Notes under the pieces: generated by a model
Database searches by the model: none
Told to the model about the DNA's origin: nothing
The model's input: the letters and a program-made list of their open reading frames with translations, nothing else
Shown here: piece by piece, positions 13,190 through 19,751 of the stretch
Position numbering within the stretch: the first letter of the stretch is position 1
Layout: each line of letters opens with the position of its first letter
Program-made: the position numbers and the translations under genes
Assembly (NCBI GenBank): GCA_964452115.1
Contig: CAYVKY010000031.1
Span: 1-19,751, forward strand
Length of the DNA: 19,751 bases
Reading direction: 5' to 3'
DNA from: CAYVKY01 sp964452115
Lineage (GTDB): Bacteria > Bacteroidota > Ignavibacteria > Tepidaquicellales > Tepidaquicellaceae

Positions 13190-14884
13190 TTATTTTTCCG
13201 GCTGCCAGTCCCCGTTATCTTTAATAAGCTGAATTAATTCTTCGAGTGCAGACTCCGAAGGTATGCTGCGCTTTATTATTTCTTTCTGTTTATAAAGAGT
13301 AATTTTACCTGCACCGCTTCCCACATATCCGTAGTCCGCATCTGCCATTTCTCCCGGACCGTTTACAATGCAGCCCATCACCGCAATCTTCAGCCCTTTC
13401 AGATGACTTGTCGCCTTCCTGATTTTTGCAGTTGTTTCCTGCAGATTGAAAAGTGTTCTGCCGCACGAAGGGCATGAAATGTATTCTGTTTTAGAAATCC
13501 GGCGCCTGACTGCCTGAAGAATTCCGAATGAAATATCTTTTATTTCCAGAAGCGGAAGTTCTGCCTCGAGCCACAGTCCGTCGAAATATCCTTCAATCAT
13601 CAGTCCCCCCGCATCAATTGACGAATAAATAATAAACTCATCTTTTGATATTCCGCCGTAGTTCAGATGCAGAAATATTTTTTTGTCATTTGCAGATATT
13701 AACCTGAGCGCCTCAAAATTTTCCTTAACGGTTTTCAAAATGTCCGCATCAAAAAATGCAATATCTTTATATACATTCTGAATTATTTCCTGCCTTGTAA
13801 TAATTTCCGGACTTCCTGAAAGATTTATTGAATTATCATTTTTTGCCGTTACAATAATATCCGCCGATGTATCCGAAATATTCCATTTGTCGAGAAGTTC
13901 GCTGTACCGGTACCCCGCATTTGCAAGAGTATCGTAATTTACATCACCGCTCAGCGCAACTTTTGGAATGCCGGCATCTGATTTCTTTAAAATATTATTT
14001 TCATATTTTTCGTAATACCCGTTATATTCATATCTGTCCGCTATAATTTTGCATACCGGTATTTCAAATTCAGGTTCTTCCGTAAGCGATACCCTTATCG
14101 TATCGCCTATTCCCTCTTCAAGCAGCGTGCCTATACCGATCGCGGATTTTATCCTGCCGTCCTCGCCTTCGCCTGCTTCGGTTACGCCGAGATGCAGCGG
14201 ATAGTTCATTCCCTCACCGCACATTCTTTTAACGAGAAGTCTGTTTGCTTCGAGCATAACCGCGGGATTGCTCGCTTTCATAGAAAGCACGATGCTGTAA
14301 TAATTTTCATCCTCGCATATTCTCAGAAATTCCATTGCGCTTTCCACCATGCCTTCGGGTGTATCGCCGTATCTGCTCATAATTCTGTCGGACAGCGAAC
14401 CGTGGTTCGTGCCGATTCTCATTGCAGTTCCGTACTCTTTGCAAATTTTAATCAGCGGCAGAAGCCTTTCCCTGATTCTTTCAATCTCCGAAGAATATTC
14501 CGTATCGCTTAGTTCCCTGAATTCAAATTTTTTCTTATCAACGTAATTTCCCGGATTAATCCTTACTTTTTCGACGAATCTTGCTGCAACTTCAGCAGCA
14601 TTGGGAGTATAGTGTATATCTGCAATCAGCGGTGTATTATAGCCGCGCTTGCGAAGTTCATTTTTAATATTTTTCAGATTTTCCGCTTCCCTGATTGACG
14701 GCGCAGTGATGCGCACGTATTCGCCTCCCGCACGGATGATTCTGATTGACTGTTCAACTGTTGCAGCCGTATCCATCGTATCGGTAGTTGTCATTGACTG
14801 CACGCGCACGGGATTTTTTCCGCCGAGCGGCACATCGCCGATATTCACTTCGCGCGTAAGGAAACGCTTTAATATTTTTTTCAC
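13190..14884 (-). CDS. ispG: 4-hydroxy-3-methylbut-2-enyl diphosphate synthase IspG, long form
   Basis: 564 residues. It reduces methylerythritol cyclodiphosphate to HMBPP, the penultimate step of the MEP isoprenoid pathway. The TIM-barrel part (about 1-280) contains the typical VQSMTTTDTMDT, IADIHY and RIGTNHGSLSDR stretches. A large insertion (about 281-455) separates it from the Fe-S domain with Cys471, Cys474 and Cys505 (CPSCGRTLF, MGCIVNGPGEM) and Glu512. This is the three-domain type found in Bacteroidota/Chlorobiota, Chlamydiae and plants, not the two-domain E. coli type of about 370 residues. All cluster ligands are present. The start is GTG, overlapping the rhomboid stop in GTGA. It is the last gene of the six-gene run. 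Confidence 0.95.
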   Translation of the reverse strand: MKKILKRFLTREVNIGDVPLGGKNPVRVQSMTTTDTMDTAATVEQSIRIIRAGGEYVRITAPSIREAENLKNIKNELRKRGYNTPLIADIHYTPNAAEVAARFVEKVRINPGNYVDKKKFEFRELSDTEYSSEIERIRERLLPLIKICKEYGTAMRIGTNHGSLSDRIMSRYGDTPEGMVESAMEFLRICEDENYYSIVLSMKASNPAVMLEANRLLVKRMCGEGMNYPLHLGVTEAGEGEDGRIKSAIGIGTLLEEGIGDTIRVSLTEEPEFEIPVCKIIADRYEYNGYYEKYENNILKKSDAGIPKVALSGDVNYDTLANAGYRYSELLDKWNISDTSADIIVTAKNDNSINLSGSPEIITRQEIIQNVYKDIAFFDADILKTVKENFEALRLISANDKKIFLHLNYGGISKDEFIIYSSIDAGGLMIEGYFDGLWLEAELPLLEIKDISFGILQAVRRRISKTEYISCPSCGRTLFNLQETTAKIRKATSHLKGLKIAVMGCIVNGPGEMADADYGYVGSGAGKITLYKQKEIIKRSIPSESALEELIQLIKDNGDWQPEK

Positions 14885-15837
14885 CTTAATTTTTTGCTTT
14901 CTTCGAATAAGACTCTTTTTTCTTCATCGGTCAGACTGTTGTATCCGCCCTTCCCGAGTTTATCAAGTATCTCATCAATCCGCGCCTGAATCCGCTGCTG
15001 CTCATCTTCTCTCCTTTTCTTGTCATCTTTTTTCACTTCTTCGTAAGAAGTATTCACTTCATTATTTCTGTCAGGCGGCTGATAATACTGCATCGGCGGA
15101 GTGTAACTCTGCTGCTGGCTTTTCCATCTTGAAATTTTATCAAACAAATTGAATGAGCCCCGCTGTGTAATCAGAAGATATATAAATCCGACCACCGCTC
15201 CGCCAAGATGTGCTGCGTGCGCAATTCCGGACTGCGATGAACTTGCAAGATAAATTACTTCAAGCGCCATATAAAGTATTACGAGATACTTTGCTTTAAT
15301 CGGAATCATGAAGTAAATGTAAATATTCCTGTTCGGGAAAATAAAACCGAACGCAGCGAGTACTCCGTAAATTGCACCGGATGCGCCGATTGTAGGACCG
15401 GGAGTGCTGAAGAGCGGTGAAATAAACAGGTTTGCAGCCGCTGCACCGACTCCGCAGATTGTGTAATAAATTAAAAACTTTTTTGAACCCCACAGATTTT
15501 CCAGTTCCATACCGAACATCCACAGCGCAAACATATTAAAGAAGATATGCGCAAATCCTCCGTGAAGGAACATATATGTAATTATCTGCCACGGATAAAA
15601 TGCAAAGCGCTCTACGGCACCGCTCGTCATCCTGACATTTATTGCATCAAAAGGATTCAGAGCAAAATACTTAAGAACAATATCGGCAAGACTGTCCGAG
15701 CCGACTCTTAAACCGGGGAAAATAATTTCGGTTAAGAGAAATACCGCAACGTTGCTTATAAGTAAAAACTTAATCACCGGAGGGAAAAAGCTGAATCCTC
15801 CGAATCCGCCCGGCCTGTAATAATTCTGATTGTTCAA
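14881..15837 (-). CDS. rhomboid family intramembrane serine protease
   Basis: 318 residues. It cleaves transmembrane substrates inside the membrane. About six hydrophobic helices span residues 20-225. The active site is visible: HGGFAHIFFN (His97, Asn101, oxyanion side), GASG with nucleophile Ser153, and AHAAHLGG with His210 completing the Ser-His dyad. A Gln/Pro/Tyr-rich linker (about 238-262) leads to a charged helical cytoplasmic tail (about 268-318) containing DEILDKLGKGG and LTDEEKRVL, a C-terminal module often attached to rhomboids in Bacteroidota. The start is TTG at 15837, because the next Met is residue 70, inside the fold. The TTG overlaps the preceding stop in TTGA. Its substrate is unknown. 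Confidence 0.92.
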   Translation of the reverse strand: MNNQNYYRPGGFGGFSFFPPVIKFLLISNVAVFLLTEIIFPGLRVGSDSLADIVLKYFALNPFDAINVRMTSGAVERFAFYPWQIITYMFLHGGFAHIFFNMFALWMFGMELENLWGSKKFLIYYTICGVGAAAANLFISPLFSTPGPTIGASGAIYGVLAAFGFIFPNRNIYIYFMIPIKAKYLVILYMALEVIYLASSSQSGIAHAAHLGGAVVGFIYLLITQRGSFNLFDKISRWKSQQQSYTPPMQYYQPPDRNNEVNTSYEEVKKDDKKRREDEQQRIQARIDEILDKLGKGGYNSLTDEEKRVLFEESKKLR

Positions 15838-16577
15838 TTTACTTTCTGATTAATAATTAAATTTGTTTTTGCATTTTCATAATCTTCTGCAGTGTCTATT
15901 TCCATACACCAGTACTCAGACACATCCACACAGTACATAATTTTTTCACTGTCGTTTTTTGCAATCACTTCCTCGAATGTCTTCTCATAAAATTCATTAA
16001 CATTTTTTTCGTTTAAAATCTTCCTGTCGAGAATTTCAAAAACATCATTCAGGAATTTCCCCGACATTTTTTCGATACCTATTGATTCACCGATTGCCTC
16101 ATCAAGCGCGGCTTCCTTGCTGATTTCAATCACTTTGCCGTCCCCGTCCGCAATCACTTTTATCTGCTCTTCATCAAGGGCGTGCCTTTTCAGTGCGAGA
16201 CACGTGCCGTGCGGCGAATCCAGCAGTGCAGTTACAATTTCCTTCTCAAACAAAATGTCGCTGTCAAGAAGCAGTATTTCACTTCCTGCAATTTCCTTTG
16301 TCATCCATAGCGAATATGAATTGTTATTTTCCGCATAATCGTGATTGTACAAAAATTTCACATTCAGATGCGGAAAATTTTCCGCAATATATTTTTCAAT
16401 CATTTCGTACCTGTATCCGAGCACCATAATATACTCTCGAATTCCGCAGGCTAAAAGATTATCAAGCGCCCTGTGTAAAAAATTTTTTCCGTGTATATCC
16501 AGCAGGCATTTCGGCGTCGTGTCCGTGAGCGGACGAAGACGCTTGGATAAACCTGCAGCGAGAATTACTGCTTTCAT
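15834..16577 (-). CDS. LicC-like NTP transferase (sugar/polyol-phosphate nucleotidyltransferase)
   Basis: 247 residues, a single nucleotidyltransferase domain. ILAAGLSKRLRPLT (5-18) is the nucleotide-binding loop, PKCLL follows with Lys23, and LLLDSDILF (102-110) carries the metal-binding Asp105 and Asp107. NNNSYSLW (84-91) resembles the signature of LicC-type choline- or inositol-phosphate cytidylyltransferases, so CTP is a likely donor. The next gene upstream in transcription is a CDP-alcohol phosphotransferase, which would use its product. The arrangement recalls the fused inositol-1-phosphate cytidylyltransferase/DIPP synthase of thermophiles, here as two proteins. The ATG overlaps the previous stop in ATGA. 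The precise substrate cannot be read from the sequence. Confidence 0.85.
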   Translation of the reverse strand: MKAVILAAGLSKRLRPLTDTTPKCLLDIHGKNFLHRALDNLLACGIREYIMVLGYRYEMIEKYIAENFPHLNVKFLYNHDYAENNNSYSLWMTKEIAGSEILLLDSDILFEKEIVTALLDSPHGTCLALKRHALDEEQIKVIADGDGKVIEISKEAALDEAIGESIGIEKMSGKFLNDVFEILDRKILNEKNVNEFYEKTFEEVIAKNDSEKIMYCVDVSEYWCMEIDTAEDYENAKTNLIINQKVN

Positions 16578-17506
16578 TTCTTATACTTTAAATATAAAAT
16601 TATACTTTTTTGAATTACAAACAACAGCAGGCATAATAAATTTCCTACTATTATTACGAGGTAAAGATAAATATCAACGCGGTAAAGGAAAGTAAAAATT
16701 ATTGCAAGAGTTATGTGCGTCGTCGAACCGAGCCAGCTCCACATTCTCAGCAGCGCTTTGTTCAGGCGTTTATATTCCTCGGGAGTTACATTCAGATGTT
16801 CATAGTGTGTTACCTTCTTCTGCACCTTACAGTACTTCAGATAAATATTAACCAGAAATTTTTCGATTCTTTTTCCTTCGAATTTGTCAAGCCGTTCCTT
16901 TTCTTCGGTGTATTCTGCAATTTCCTCGTTGAGATCCGATACTTTATTGTACACATACTTCTGATACATATTCCTGTTGTAGTCAAACAGCATATTCTGA
17001 ATTATTCTCGATGCAGCCGCAACCGCAGTAAGCAGCCACGCCAGCACCATCGAAGTATTTTCAGTTATTTTAATCAGCGGTCCGAAAGGAGTGTCGTTTA
17101 TATTTGCGAGAACGATACTTGATGAACTGAGCGCAATTGCAATTCCGACAAAAGTGGAAGCCGATGTAACGTAATCAATAAATCCGTCAACTACCCTGCC
17201 GACTTTTGTGCCGTTTTTTTTCAGCCTTGCCAGCTGCCCGTCAACGCAGTCGAGTGTATTGCACAAAAAGAAAAATATTGCCGCGAGTGTATAGAACTCA
17301 TTCGAGCCGAAAGCATAGCAAATACCTGCAAATATTCCCATCAGCAGCGCTACAACGGAAATCTGATTCGGCGTAATGCTTGTGGGGTAAATCAATTTTA
17401 CAAACAAAAATGAAATCGGCCTGTAAATAAGCAGGTCGAGGATTTCTTCAACTTCAGTGCCTTTTAGTGTCGATGTATATTCACTTTTCCAGTTTTTAAA
17501 AGCCAA
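16574..17506 (-). CDS. CDP-alcohol phosphatidyltransferase family membrane enzyme
   Basis: 310 residues. It transfers a phospho-group from a CDP-alcohol to a second alcohol at the membrane. The full signature D-x2-D-G-x2-A-R-x8-G-x3-D-x3-D is present: Asp86, Asp89, Gly90, Ala93, Arg94, Gly103, Asp107, Asp111. Hydrophobic helices surround it (about 48-68, 71-88, 113-133, 153-172, 260-276, 280-300). A charged segment of about 85 residues (174-258) interrupts the membrane part. The start is TTG at 17506, directly after the ppk1 stop in the same frame, so no upstream extension is possible. AGGAG lies 11 nt before it. Coupled by a 4-nt overlap to the nucleotidyltransferase that probably makes its CDP-linked substrate. 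Confidence 0.88.
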   Translation of the reverse strand: MAFKNWKSEYTSTLKGTEVEEILDLLIYRPISFLFVKLIYPTSITPNQISVVALLMGIFAGICYAFGSNEFYTLAAIFFFLCNTLDCVDGQLARLKKNGTKVGRVVDGFIDYVTSASTFVGIAIALSSSSIVLANINDTPFGPLIKITENTSMVLAWLLTAVAAASRIIQNMLFDYNRNMYQKYVYNKVSDLNEEIAEYTEEKERLDKFEGKRIEKFLVNIYLKYCKVQKKVTHYEHLNVTPEEYKRLNKALLRMWSWLGSTTHITLAIIFTFLYRVDIYLYLVIIVGNLLCLLLFVIQKSIILYLKYKK

Positions 17507-19642
17507 TTAAATCTTCACTCCTTTCATGTTAACTTTAGTTTTTGTCTTTAGTAATTTTTTCTTGAGGTTCTTTTTAATTTCCGATTGGTATTTCTTTTTT
17601 ACTCTTTCAATAAAATATTCCTGAGCATTGAATGCATCTTCACCGGTTGCCTTATTGCGGACATAAGTTCCTTCCTGAGTCAATTCCCTTGTCTTCACAT
17701 TATCCTTCAGGTAAGTCTGCAGAATTTCTTTAATTTCCTTTTTAATCTGAGGACTTTCCACGGGACACAAAATTTCGATTCGCCTGTCAAAATTCCTCTG
17801 CATAATATCCGCACTGCCGAAAAATATCATCGGTTCGCCGTTATTATAGAAATAATAAATTCTGCTGTGTTCAAGAAATCTTCCGACAATGCTGTAAACT
17901 CTTATATTTTCGCTGAGCCCTTTGATTCCGGGTTTCAGGCGGCAGATACCTCTTACGAGCAAATCAATTTTCACGCCTTCCTGTGATGCTTCATAAAGTT
18001 TCATAATCGTTTTGTCATCAACAAGCGCATTCATTTTCATAATAATATATCCGTTTTTATGTGCCTTATGGCTTTCGATTTCGCCGTCAATAAGTTCAAT
18101 GATTTTTTTTCTGAGACCGAAAGGCGCAGTAATAAACTTTTTATATTCTTTTTGTTTTGAATATCCTGTCAGGTAATTGAAAAGCAGTGAAGCATCGCTG
18201 CAAAAATCTTCATTAGCCGTGAAAAGCCCGATATCAGTGTATATACGCGCCGTCGTTCCGTTGTAATTCCCGGAACTGACGTGAAGATATCTTTTCATTT
18301 TACTGTCTTCACGCCTTACGACAAGCGCCATTTTGCAGTGAGTTTTCAGTCCCGACACTCCGTAAACGACGTGCACACCCTTGTCTTCAAGCGCCTTTGC
18401 CCAGATGATGTTATTTTCTTCGTCAAATCTTGCTTTCAGTTCAACGACTGCCGTCACCTGTTTATTGTTTTCCGCAGCCTTTATCAGATTCTGAATTATA
18501 GATGAATTGCCGCTGATTCTGTACAGCGTAATTTTAATTGCATAAACTTTCGGGTCGGTTGCCGCTTCTTCTATAAAATCGTTTACGGACATAAACGAAT
18601 AATACGGATGATGAAGCAGTATATCGGCTTTCTTAATCGCTTTGAAAATATTTTCATCGCGGAATGCCGAAGCAATGCGGGGCGTGTAACCTTCGTATTT
18701 CAGTTTTCTTTTTTCAATTTTGTAGAGACTCATCAGGTCGCCGAGATTCAACGGACCGTTTATTTTATATATTTCGGTTTTATCGAGGTTGAAATCCTTA
18801 ATAAGCAGTTTCAGAAACCTCTCTGGTACGTTTGCATCAACTTCAATCCTTACAATGATTCCCAAACGGCGCTTTTTTACTTCTTCTTCAATCAGCGTCA
18901 GCAGGTCATCGGCATCTTCTTCTTCATATTCAAGATCTGCATTTCTCGTAATCCTGAAAGGATATGCACCCGTTACTTCCATACCCGGAAAAAGTTTACC
19001 TGCATTCGCTTTGATGATATCTTCAAGGAATATATAGCCGTAGCCGTCATAATCATCAAGCTGGTATATTCTCGGAAAATTGCCCGGCACCTGAATCACG
19101 CTCATAATCACATAGTCGGTTTCCGATTCCGGGTCTTTCAGCATAATCGCAAGTGCTACCGTGCGGTTCACAAGGTTCGGAAACGGGTGAACGTTATCCA
19201 GCGCAATAGGTGTGAGCACGGGAAATAGTTCTTCATCAAAATATTTGTTAATCTTTTCTTTTTCCTTTGATGAAAGCTCTTCGAACCTGAAAAATTTTAT
19301 ACCGTTTTCTTCAAGTTCAGGGACAATTTCGTCCGTATAAATTTTATACGATTTATCCACCAGCGGACTCACCCTGTTAAAAATATCTTCACGCTGCTCT
19401 GCGGCTGTCATTCCGTCGCTTGTCAGTTCGTCAACTTCCGACTCAATCTGTCTTTTCAGACCTGATACGCGAATCATAAAAAATTCATCAAGGTTCGTGT
19501 CGAATATTGACAGGAATTTGAGCCTCTCCAGAAGCGGATTGCTCTTGTCCTCGGCTTCTTCAAGCACGCGCTTGTTGAATTCAATCCAGCTGAGTTCCCT
19601 GTTAAACAGCAGGTCAGGTATTTTTAAATTATTTTTTTCCAT
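17507..19642 (-). CDS. ppk1: polyphosphate kinase PPK1
   Basis: 711 residues from ATG 19642, normal PPK1 length. It reversibly polymerises the gamma-phosphate of ATP into polyphosphate. The N-terminal domain starts LFNRELSWIEFNKRVLEEA, then come the head domain and two phospholipase D-like C-terminal domains. GLKTHCKMALV carries the autophosphorylated histidine at residue 435, and EHSRIYYF carries the second essential histidine at 592; both numbers coincide with the known E. coli positions. The C-terminal 40 residues are very Lys-rich. An in-frame TTG at 19648 is an alternative start. The gene overlaps the end of the DUF192 gene by 14 nt and its stop touches the TTG start of the next gene. 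Confidence 0.95.
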   Translation of the reverse strand: MEKNNLKIPDLLFNRELSWIEFNKRVLEEAEDKSNPLLERLKFLSIFDTNLDEFFMIRVSGLKRQIESEVDELTSDGMTAAEQREDIFNRVSPLVDKSYKIYTDEIVPELEENGIKFFRFEELSSKEKEKINKYFDEELFPVLTPIALDNVHPFPNLVNRTVALAIMLKDPESETDYVIMSVIQVPGNFPRIYQLDDYDGYGYIFLEDIIKANAGKLFPGMEVTGAYPFRITRNADLEYEEEDADDLLTLIEEEVKKRRLGIIVRIEVDANVPERFLKLLIKDFNLDKTEIYKINGPLNLGDLMSLYKIEKRKLKYEGYTPRIASAFRDENIFKAIKKADILLHHPYYSFMSVNDFIEEAATDPKVYAIKITLYRISGNSSIIQNLIKAAENNKQVTAVVELKARFDEENNIIWAKALEDKGVHVVYGVSGLKTHCKMALVVRREDSKMKRYLHVSSGNYNGTTARIYTDIGLFTANEDFCSDASLLFNYLTGYSKQKEYKKFITAPFGLRKKIIELIDGEIESHKAHKNGYIIMKMNALVDDKTIMKLYEASQEGVKIDLLVRGICRLKPGIKGLSENIRVYSIVGRFLEHSRIYYFYNNGEPMIFFGSADIMQRNFDRRIEILCPVESPQIKKEIKEILQTYLKDNVKTRELTQEGTYVRNKATGEDAFNAQEYFIERVKKKYQSEIKKNLKKKLLKTKTKVNMKGVKI

Positions 19643-19751
19643 AATCAAAGTCTATAGAATCGCCCTCTTTGACCTGATATTTATCGCAGAAACCTCCGAC
19701 AACTTCAACTACATACATTGCATCTTTTTCCGACAGTAATGACTTTTCGGA
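19629..19751 (-). CDS. DUF192 family protein, C-terminal 40 codons (cut by window end)
   Basis: An open frame enters from the window edge and ends in TAA at 19629. The 40 visible residues include SEKDAMYVVEVVGGF and VKEGDSIDF, the typical end of DUF192 proteins (an alanine/leucine-rich strand, then a helix and a K-x-G-D turn). DUF192 proteins are small, often exported, and of unknown function. The final 14 nt overlap ppk1, making it the first visible gene of the run. The start and any signal peptide lie outside the window. Confidence 0.75.
   Translation of the reverse strand, partial: SEKSLLSEKDAMYVVEVVGGFCDKYQVKEGDSIDFDYGKK

Noticed and set aside
1..19751. tRNA, rRNA or riboswitch genes
   Set aside because: No sequence with recognisable tRNA arms, rRNA motifs or known riboswitch cores was found by reading the spacers; a covariance-model scan was not possible.

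Overview
The window is a 19.75 kb piece of an AT-rich bacterial chromosome. The gene set points to the Bacteroidota/Chlorobiota/Ignavibacteria side of the tree: a long, insertion-bearing IspG, a lipoprotein resembling the N-terminal half of GWxTD-family proteins, weak or absent Shine-Dalgarno sequences at several genes, and extragenic CCCC-GTA-GGGG hairpin repeats. This placement is inference from gene content; no rRNA or other marker is present. A run of exactly 100 N (2175-2274) is a scaffold gap, so linkage across it is not certain.

Region 1 (1-2174), minus strand: a hot-dog thioesterase and a berberine-bridge-type FAD oxidoreductase whose N-terminus is lost in the gap. Structured, mostly non-coding sequence flanks both.

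Region 2 (2336-10361), minus strand: one operon read as rex, hydC, hydB, hydA, an HsfB-like PAS-hydrogenase paralogue, and a SpoIIE/PP2C phosphatase. HydABC form a trimeric, NAD(H)-linked, probably electron-bifurcating group A3 [FeFe] hydrogenase. Rex (NADH/NAD+ sensor) is translationally coupled to hydC by an ATGA overlap. A sigma70-like promoter upstream of rex overlaps a perfect 14-bp inverted repeat that does not look like the textbook Rex operator. The last two genes look like a signalling arm: a hydrogenase-like protein with the proton-relay cysteine replaced by Ala plus a PAS domain, and a phosphatase with an uncharacterised C-terminal domain. A 12-bp hairpin encloses the predicted GTG start and ribosome binding site of the PAS protein, so the signalling arm may be expressed separately from the catalytic trimer. 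HydE/F/G maturases are not in the window.

Region 3 (10627-13189): a plus-strand slipin (SPFH), a minus-strand GWxTD-like lipoprotein, about 550 bp of repeat-rich non-coding DNA, and a plus-strand small DUF5652-like membrane protein. Both convergent gene pairs have stop codons that abut with no spacer.

Region 4 (13190-19751), minus strand: a gapless run of six genes, DUF192-like (cut by the window edge), ppk1, a CDP-alcohol phosphatidyltransferase, a LicC-like sugar/polyol-phosphate nucleotidyltransferase, a rhomboid protease and ispG. Neighbours are joined by zero spacing or overlaps of 4-14 nt, and three of the starts are TTG or GTG. The nucleotidyltransferase and the CDP-alcohol transferase probably act consecutively to make a CDP-activated alcohol and transfer it to a lipid or polyol.
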